This document shows, piece by piece, positions 57,989 to 64,000 of a stretch of DNA of 64,000 nucleotides. The DNA comes from an uncultured Pelagibacteraceae bacterium (GTDB lineage Bacteria; Pseudomonadota; Alphaproteobacteria; Pelagibacterales; Pelagibacteraceae): contig CACDYR010000003.1 of NCBI GenBank assembly GCA_902557155.1, positions 1-64,000 of the forward strand. The letters run 5' to 3'. How positions within the stretch are numbered: position 1 is the first letter of the stretch; the number at the start of each line of letters is the position of its first letter. The translations under genes were made by a program, and so were the position numbers. A model generated the notes under the pieces. The model was given only the letters and a program-made list of their open reading frames with translations, did no database searches and had not been told where the DNA came from.

Positions 57989-58696
57989 TTATCCGAATTT
58001 TTGCATAAATGGAAAGATTTCAATTATATAAAATCCTATTGCTTGTAATTGATTAGTTAAAATTAAAATACCTGTAACTAAAAGAGTTATTCCACCAATT
58101 TTTGAAATTAAATTTATGTTTTTCTTAAAATTTTTAGAAAATAATAAGAACCTTTGAATTAAGTATCCAGACAAAACAAAAGGAATAGCAAGACCTAATG
58201 AATAAGAAATTAACAGGATTACAGCTCTTGATAAAGTTTCTTCAATAGATGCTAAAGCTAAAATTGAACCTAAAATAGGACCAATACACGGTGTCCAGCC
58301 AAAACCAAAAGCAACACCTATAACATATGGAAAAAGAATATTTCTTGATTCTTTTGCATCAAACCTTTTTTCAAAATTTAAATATGGAATATTGATAATT
58401 CCAATTAATTGAAGAGAAAAAATTATAATAATTATTCCGGCTGAAATTCTTAACACTTCTGAATTTTGTAATAGCGCCTGTCCCAAAAAAGATGCTGATG
58501 CACCTAAAAGAACGAATACAGTTGAGAACCCTAAACAAAATAAAATTAATGGAAAAAAATTGATTTTTTTTTGATTTAAAATTTCTTGTAAAGATTGGCC
58601 AGATATATAAGAAATATATCCAGGTATTAAAGGTAGAACACATGGAGACAAAAAACTTATAAGTCCTGCTCCAAAAGCAATTAAGTATTCAAACAT
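57989..58696 (-). CDS. ccdA: CcdA-type cytochrome c biogenesis transmembrane protein
   Basis: 'GLISFLSPCVLPLIPGYISYISG', 'GVAFGFGWTPCIGPILGSILALAS'. Confidence 0.9.
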   Translation of the reverse strand: MFEYLIAFGAGLISFLSPCVLPLIPGYISYISGQSLQEILNQKKINFFPLILFCLGFSTVFVLLGASASFLGQALLQNSEVLRISAGIIIIIFSLQLIGIINIPYLNFEKRFDAKESRNILFPYVIGVAFGFGWTPCIGPILGSILALASIEETLSRAVILLISYSLGLAIPFVLSGYLIQRFLLFSKNFKKNINLISKIGGITLLVTGILILTNQLQAIGFYIIEIFPFMQKFG

Positions 58697-61387
58697 TTAT
58701 CCAGTATTTTTCATTGCTGCAGAAATACCTGCAATCGATGTCATTAAAGCATCTTCAAGAAATTTTTTATCTAAATTTTTATATTTTTTATTTGTTAATT
58801 TATTCATTACATTTGCCTGAAGTATATTTAACATTTCTGTATAATTATTTCTTATAAATAAGGCTTTTCTAAATTTTTTCCTTTCTTTTACCACTTCTTT
58901 GGGGGTAATTTTATTGTGCAATTTGACCAATGCCTCAAATTGAAATCTTAATTTTTTACCAATTCTTTTTAGTGATGCATCGGCTAAATTATTTTCATAA
59001 ATAACTGATATTTCTGGATCCACTTTGGAAATTACCATATCTAAAATATCCATCGTTGATACAAAGTATGGCCAATTTCTTTCCATGTCAGTCATTGTTC
59101 TTTTAAACTTTTTAATTGATCCGTACCTTAATGCTTCAGTTGTGCCAAGCCAAGCGGGTAACATTAATCTAATTTGTGTCCAAGCAAATACCCAAGGGAT
59201 AGCTCTTAAACTTTGAATATTATCAACATTCTTTCTTTTGGTTGGTCTTGATCCAATTGCAAGTTTTCCTAGTGATTTATGTGGCGTAACTGTTTTGAAG
59301 TAACGGATAAAATCCTCACTTTGATTTAAATATTTTCTATATGAAGATGTAGAAATTTCTGACATTTTTTGAATTAATTCGCGCCAATTAGTTTTTGATC
59401 TTGGTGGAGGATTTAAAGAAGCATCCATTACAGAACCGATATAGCTACAAAGATTATATTCAGCTAAAGGTTTGTATCCATACTTTTGTTGAATCACCTC
59501 ACCTTGATCAGTAATTCTTATTTTGCCATTAACTGTTCCTGAAGGTTGTGATTTTAAAGTAGCCTGAATAGGTCCACCTCCTCTTCCTGGAGATCCTCCC
59601 CTTCCATGGAAGAAAACAAGATCTATTCTATATTTTTTAGCTAAACTTCTAAGCTCCTCTTGAAGTTTATATTGATGCCAACTTGCTGATAATTTTCCAG
59701 CATCTTTACTGGAGTCAGAATATCCAATCATTACTTCCTGCTTTGAATTAATCATTTTTCTATACCATGAAAGTTTGAATAAATTTGTCATTACAGCATC
59801 AGCATTTTTTAAATCATCCAAAGTTTCAAAAAGTGGTACAACTCTTAATAAATTTTTGTTTTGTGCCTGCATTTGTAAAAAATAAACAGATAAAATGTCA
59901 GATGCTGTTGAGGTCATTGATATTACATATGCACCTAGGCACTCTATTGGTGTTTTCGCTATCTGTTTGAAAGTATTCCAAACTTCTTTATTTTCTTTAT
60001 CTTTTATTTTTATTTTATCTACAAAAAATTTTTTTTCTTTTATAGATTTATTTAATAATTTTACTTTCTCTATTTCAGTTAAAGAAGAATATTTTATATT
60101 TTTTTTCTTTTTAAAAATTTCGTTTAAAAGTTTTTCATGTCTATCTGCCTCTTGTCTTATATCTAATCTTGCTAAATTAATTCCAAAGCACCTGACTCTT
60201 CTCATTAAATCTAATAGGTCTGCATTTGCAATATACTCTCCTCTGTTTGCTTTTAATGATTTTCTTACTTCTCTTAATGGAAGAGTTATTTCATTTTTAT
60301 TTTGAATTAATTTTTTTTCATCTAAATCTGCATCGTTATTTAAATGATTTTCAATCAATTGATGGGTTAGTCTTACTTTATCTCTAATTGGTCTCAAAAA
60401 AACTCTATAAGGTTCATAACTATTTCCTGTTGCTCTTTTAATTTTTGTAGAGCATTCTTCCATTGATAAATCTTGTATCAATTTAGTAAGTTCTCTCTCA
60501 TATAATTTTGCAGCTTGCCATCTAGAAAATAAAATTACCTTCTTTGTAACTTCAGCTGTTACATTAGGATTTCCATCTCTATCTCCACCCATCCATGATC
60601 CAAATTGAATTGGATTAAAATCACGCGGTAAATCTTTCTTTAAATTTTTTCTGAATATGTCGTTAAGTCTTTTATAAACCTTAGGAATGGTGTCCCATAG
60701 ACTATCCTCGATAACAGCTAAACCCCACCTCGCTTCATCTAATGGAGATGGTTTAGTCCTTTTTAGTTCATCTGTTTTCCATATTATTGCAATTTCCGAG
60801 TAAAGCTTTCTATCTAACTCTATAATCTTAGATGGATATTTTTTATAAAGATGTCTTTGCTCCATAATTTCAATTAAATTGGCATATTTTTGAATTAAAG
60901 TTCTTCTTTTTACTTCAGTAGGATGAGCGGTAAGCACAATACCTATATCAAGTTTTGTGGCTTGTTCGTAAATTTTTTTATCCGGAATTTTTTTATTTTT
61001 AAATAAACTTTCTATTATATCTTCAATGAAAAGATTTTGATTTTTACTTTTAAAATATGGATTTTGAAATTCATTTAACTTTCTAGATGCATCTAATGAC
61101 TCAGCTAAATTCATTAAATTTAAAATATGTGAAAATGCTCTTGTTAATTTAAACGTATTTTTAGGAGAAAGTTTTTTTACTTCTTTCGAAATTTTTAAAA
61201 AAATTTTATTTTTATTTTTATCTGATAAAGTATTTTTTGATAATAATCTAAATTTTTCAACAATTTCAAAAAAAGCTGAACCTTCCTGATCTTTAATTAC
61301 TCTTCCAAGAAAAGTTCCTAATAATCTAATATCTTCTCTTAAAAGCTTTGTAGGTATTCGCTCATAGTAAAGATCTCTTTTCTTCAT
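58697..61387 (-). CDS. ppc: Phosphoenolpyruvate carboxylase
   Basis: 'LTAHPTEVKRRT', 'FGSWMGGDRDGNPNVT', 'MIGYSDSSKDAG', 'VFFHGRGGSPGRGGGP'. Confidence 0.95.
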   Translation of the reverse strand: MKKRDLYYERIPTKLLREDIRLLGTFLGRVIKDQEGSAFFEIVEKFRLLSKNTLSDKNKNKIFLKISKEVKKLSPKNTFKLTRAFSHILNLMNLAESLDASRKLNEFQNPYFKSKNQNLFIEDIIESLFKNKKIPDKKIYEQATKLDIGIVLTAHPTEVKRRTLIQKYANLIEIMEQRHLYKKYPSKIIELDRKLYSEIAIIWKTDELKRTKPSPLDEARWGLAVIEDSLWDTIPKVYKRLNDIFRKNLKKDLPRDFNPIQFGSWMGGDRDGNPNVTAEVTKKVILFSRWQAAKLYERELTKLIQDLSMEECSTKIKRATGNSYEPYRVFLRPIRDKVRLTHQLIENHLNNDADLDEKKLIQNKNEITLPLREVRKSLKANRGEYIANADLLDLMRRVRCFGINLARLDIRQEADRHEKLLNEIFKKKKNIKYSSLTEIEKVKLLNKSIKEKKFFVDKIKIKDKENKEVWNTFKQIAKTPIECLGAYVISMTSTASDILSVYFLQMQAQNKNLLRVVPLFETLDDLKNADAVMTNLFKLSWYRKMINSKQEVMIGYSDSSKDAGKLSASWHQYKLQEELRSLAKKYRIDLVFFHGRGGSPGRGGGPIQATLKSQPSGTVNGKIRITDQGEVIQQKYGYKPLAEYNLCSYIGSVMDASLNPPPRSKTNWRELIQKMSEISTSSYRKYLNQSEDFIRYFKTVTPHKSLGKLAIGSRPTKRKNVDNIQSLRAIPWVFAWTQIRLMLPAWLGTTEALRYGSIKKFKRTMTDMERNWPYFVSTMDILDMVISKVDPEISVIYENNLADASLKRIGKKLRFQFEALVKLHNKITPKEVVKERKKFRKALFIRNNYTEMLNILQANVMNKLTNKKYKNLDKKFLEDALMTSIAGISAAMKNTG

Positions 61388-62273
61388 TACTTAATATAAA
61401 TTTTTTTTGTAAAACTCCTTTTGCGTTTGTTTTTACACTAAAAAAGAATCCTGAATATCTAAATTTTCGCAAATCTGCTTTGCTCATACCTTTTGTTGCT
61501 GTTGAAACGTAAAGTTCTTTAGTATTTTTACCTCCAAATGCACAATTAGTAATATTTTTTGCAGGAAACTGAATTCTATGAATTAATTTTGCTTTTTTGT
61601 TAAAAACAGAAATACATGCGCCATGGAAATGAGCTACCCATAAATTTTTATTTTTATCTAAGGTCATTCCATCTGGTGAACCCTCGTCGGGCGATAATTT
61701 TTTAAATATTTTTTTGCTGACTATTTTGTTATTTTTATTTATTTTAATTTTATAGATAGTTTTTTTTGGACTATCCGTATGATAAAAATTATACTGATCA
61801 ATAAATGCTGGTCCATTAGTAATTCTATAATTTTTATCAACTTTTATTAATTTAAAATTTTTATCTAATTTATATAAAGAACCTTTTTCAATTTTTCTCT
61901 CTAAGTTGTCCATAGTGCCAAACCAAAGATTTCCAGCAGGATCTGTTTTTCCATCATTAATTCTATTTAGTTTCAAGTTTGGTTCTATCTTAATTGATTT
62001 TAAAATTTTTTTTGATTTTAGATTTTGAATTCTTAACTCACCCTGAAGGCCTAAAATAAAAATATGATCTTTGATATGAGCGATAAAACCAATTTCTTTA
62101 TTTACTTTAAAAATTTTCTTTTTTTTATTTTTAATATTGAAAGAACAAATTTTCTTTTTTTTAATGTCTACAAAATAAATTGAATTATGTTCACCAACCC
62201 ATAATGTTCCTTCACCTAAAGTACATCTTATTTTCCAAAGAGGTTTTGGTTCTGAGGTTTTTATTTTATTCAT
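61362..62273 (-). CDS. SMP-30/gluconolactonase-like sugar lactonase
   Basis: 'LGEGTLWVGEHNSIYFVDI', 'NRINDGKTDPAGNLWFGTMD', 'SPDGMTLDKNKNLWVAHFHG'. Confidence 0.88.
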   Translation of the reverse strand: MNKIKTSEPKPLWKIRCTLGEGTLWVGEHNSIYFVDIKKKKICSFNIKNKKKKIFKVNKEIGFIAHIKDHIFILGLQGELRIQNLKSKKILKSIKIEPNLKLNRINDGKTDPAGNLWFGTMDNLERKIEKGSLYKLDKNFKLIKVDKNYRITNGPAFIDQYNFYHTDSPKKTIYKIKINKNNKIVSKKIFKKLSPDEGSPDGMTLDKNKNLWVAHFHGACISVFNKKAKLIHRIQFPAKNITNCAFGGKNTKELYVSTATKGMSKADLRKFRYSGFFFSVKTNAKGVLQKKFILSNEEKRSLL

Positions 62274-63438
62274 TTACTTCAAACTCCTTTATAAAATTTT
62301 CATCAGGATTAATTCCAATACCTACATTATCTGTTACTGATGCAAAACCATTATTGTTTTTAACTTGGTCTAAAATTGAAAACTCTTCCTTTGGCAAATC
62401 TGTTATAAAAATATTTTTTTCTGTTGTATCAAACTCAAGCATAGATTTAGATGGAAATAATCCACCTGGCATATCTGGTTGTGCTGTCAACAAATGAAGA
62501 TTAACTGCGATACTAACTGCAGAGCCCCATACATGGTTAATTACTGGTATAAAATTTGCTTGCGCTAATGCTGCAACTTTTAAATACTCCGTAATTCCGC
62601 CAAGTCCACAAACCTCTGGTTGAGCTATATCAATACATTTATTTGATATTAATTTATTCCAGCCATATTTGGTAAATTCAGCTTCTCCTCCTGCAATACT
62701 AGTAGAGATTTTTTGTTTTAATTCTCTGTAACCCTCATAATCTTCAGGAGCCACAGGTTCTTCAAACCAATAAATATCAAGTTCATCTAAACCTTTTCCG
62801 ACATAAAGAGCGTCTTTTAAATTATAAGCATGATTTGCATCAACCATTAATTTAAAATCTTTTCCAACAGTGTCTCTTACAGCCTGAACCAACTTTAAAT
62901 CTTCGTTTGGACCTAATCCAACTTTCATTTTCATAGCTTTGAAATTTTTTGATTTTATTTGCTTAGATTCTTCTTTGAACAAGGCAATCAATTCATCAAC
63001 TGATTTTTTTTGTAACATCATTCCATATCCATATACTGGAACTTCATTATTACATTTACCACCAACAAGTTGATAAAGAGGAGCATTTGTTTTTTTTCCA
63101 AGAATATCCCATAAGGCAATATCCACTCCTGATAATGCTTGAATTGGCATTCCCTTTTGACCACTATCTCTTAAAAGATTGTATACTTTTTGCCAGATGT
63201 GTTCTTTGTTTAAAGGATCTTCACCAATTACTAGAGGCTGTATAACCTTTTCAACAATAAACCTATTTGCTAATGCTATATTTCCAGGACCAAAACATTC
63301 ACCCCAACCTGTTATTCCTTCGTCTGTTTTAACTTCAACAAGATGGGCTGTACGATGTTTATAATACTGTTGTGAGTAACCAAGTTCTTTTTCTAACTCA
63401 TATCTAAGTACATGACTTTTAATAGAAGTTATTTTCAC
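62266..63438 (-). CDS. Enolase-superfamily (mandelate racemase/sugar-acid dehydratase-like) enzyme
   Basis: 'KAMKMKVGLGPNEDLKLVQAVRDTVGKDFKLMVDANHAYN', 'WFEEPVAPEDYEGY', 'IAGGEAEFTKYG'. Confidence 0.87.
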   Translation of the reverse strand: MKITSIKSHVLRYELEKELGYSQQYYKHRTAHLVEVKTDEGITGWGECFGPGNIALANRFIVEKVIQPLVIGEDPLNKEHIWQKVYNLLRDSGQKGMPIQALSGVDIALWDILGKKTNAPLYQLVGGKCNNEVPVYGYGMMLQKKSVDELIALFKEESKQIKSKNFKAMKMKVGLGPNEDLKLVQAVRDTVGKDFKLMVDANHAYNLKDALYVGKGLDELDIYWFEEPVAPEDYEGYRELKQKISTSIAGGEAEFTKYGWNKLISNKCIDIAQPEVCGLGGITEYLKVAALAQANFIPVINHVWGSAVSIAVNLHLLTAQPDMPGGLFPSKSMLEFDTTEKNIFITDLPKEEFSILDQVKNNNGFASVTDNVGIGINPDENFIKEFEVNE

Positions 63439-63444
63439 AATTAA

Positions 63445-64000
63445 TTATAAAGCAACTACCTTAGAGTTTTGCTCTCCTAAGTTTTCTATTGATAATTTCA
63501 TTGTATCACCGGCTTTCAAGAATTGTTGAGGCTTCATACCCATTCCAACACCTGGAGGTGTTCCGGTTGTAATTATATCACCAGCTTGAAGAGACATAAA
63601 TTTACTTAAATAAGATACAATTACATCAACATTGAATATCATTGTGCTTGTATTACCTGTTTGCATTCTTTTTCCATTAACATCTAAACTCATCTTTAAA
63701 TTGTTAACGTCTGCAATTTCATCTTTAGTAACAAAGTAAGGGCCAATTGGTCCATAAGTGTCATGGGATTTTCCTTTTACCCATTGACCCATTTTTTCAA
63801 TTTGCCATTCTCTTTCACTTACATCATTAACCAAACAATAACCTAAAATATGATCTTGAGCTTGGCTTTCAGAAATATGTTTTGTTTCTTTTCCTATAAT
63901 AATCCCAAGTTCAACTTCCCAGTCTAATTTTTTAGATCCAGTAACTATTTCAACGTCATCATTAGGTCCAACTATACAACTGGTAGCTTTCATAAAAACT
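63445..64000 (-). CDS. Fumarylacetoacetate hydrolase family protein, truncated by window end
   Basis: 'KATSCIVGPNDDVEIVTGSKKLDWEVELGIIIGKETKHIS', 'NDVSEREWQ', 'TGTPPGVGMG'. Starts inside the conserved core, so the CDS should continue past 64000. Confidence 0.87.
   Translation of the reverse strand, partial: VFMKATSCIVGPNDDVEIVTGSKKLDWEVELGIIIGKETKHISESQAQDHILGYCLVNDVSEREWQIEKMGQWVKGKSHDTYGPIGPYFVTKDEIADVNNLKMSLDVNGKRMQTGNTSTMIFNVDVIVSYLSKFMSLQAGDIITTGTPPGVGMGMKPQQFLKAGDTMKLSIENLGEQNSKVVAL

Noticed and set aside
59895-60305. 136-aa ORF on + strand
   Set aside because: Antisense of ppc; Phe/Ser-rich low complexity.
1-64000. CRISPR array, prophage, transposon, toxin-antitoxin, restriction or other defence genes, NRPS/PKS clusters, classical riboswitches
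   Set aside because: I looked for regularly spaced repeats, transposase/integrase motifs, defence-type domains and conserved glycine/SAM riboswitch cores, and found nothing convincing by eye. Decisive test: Infernal/Rfam, CRISPR and DefenseFinder-type searches on the window.

Overview
The window looks like 64 kb of a very AT-rich, streamlined marine alphaproteobacterial genome. By gene content and layout it resembles Pelagibacterales/SAR11; this taxonomic call is inference, as no search was run. It is almost fully coding, with about 64 well-supported CDSs, one tRNA-Met(CAU), no rRNA, and no CRISPR array, transposase, integrase or phage module that I could recognise. Main blocks: surface polysaccharide genes (GT9, CotH/beta-helix protein, rfbBACD-like rhamnose genes, GT17/GT2/epimerases/FkbM); a minus-strand run linking MTA salvage (mtnP, mtnA, FucA-like class II aldolase), a fused SpeD-SpeE, a cationic amino-acid ABC importer without an ATPase, and a PhyH dioxygenase; dimethylglycine dehydrogenase, alanine dehydrogenase, an omega-amino-acid aminotransferase and tauABC; a candidate C3-sulfonate block (Ldh_2/ComC-like, BASS transporter, Pta, HpsN-like); a sugar/osmolyte ABC operon with a GH63-type glucosylglycerate/mannosylglycerate hydrolase; proVWX; cysE-cysK; a cluster of small proteins ending in two SMR-family proteins; ppc; and a sugar-acid operon cut by the right edge. 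Findings I rank highest: (1) two SMR paralogs that both lack the EmrE Glu14 equivalent; (2) a putative sulfonate regulon with a double-wHTH regulator whose upstream repeats share a 13-mer with the BASS/pta divergent region; (3) MTA salvage that looks like the DHAP shunt, coupled to a SpeD-SpeE fusion; (4) hairpins directly after all four ABC binding-protein genes, while all ten convergent gene junctions have no room for a terminator.
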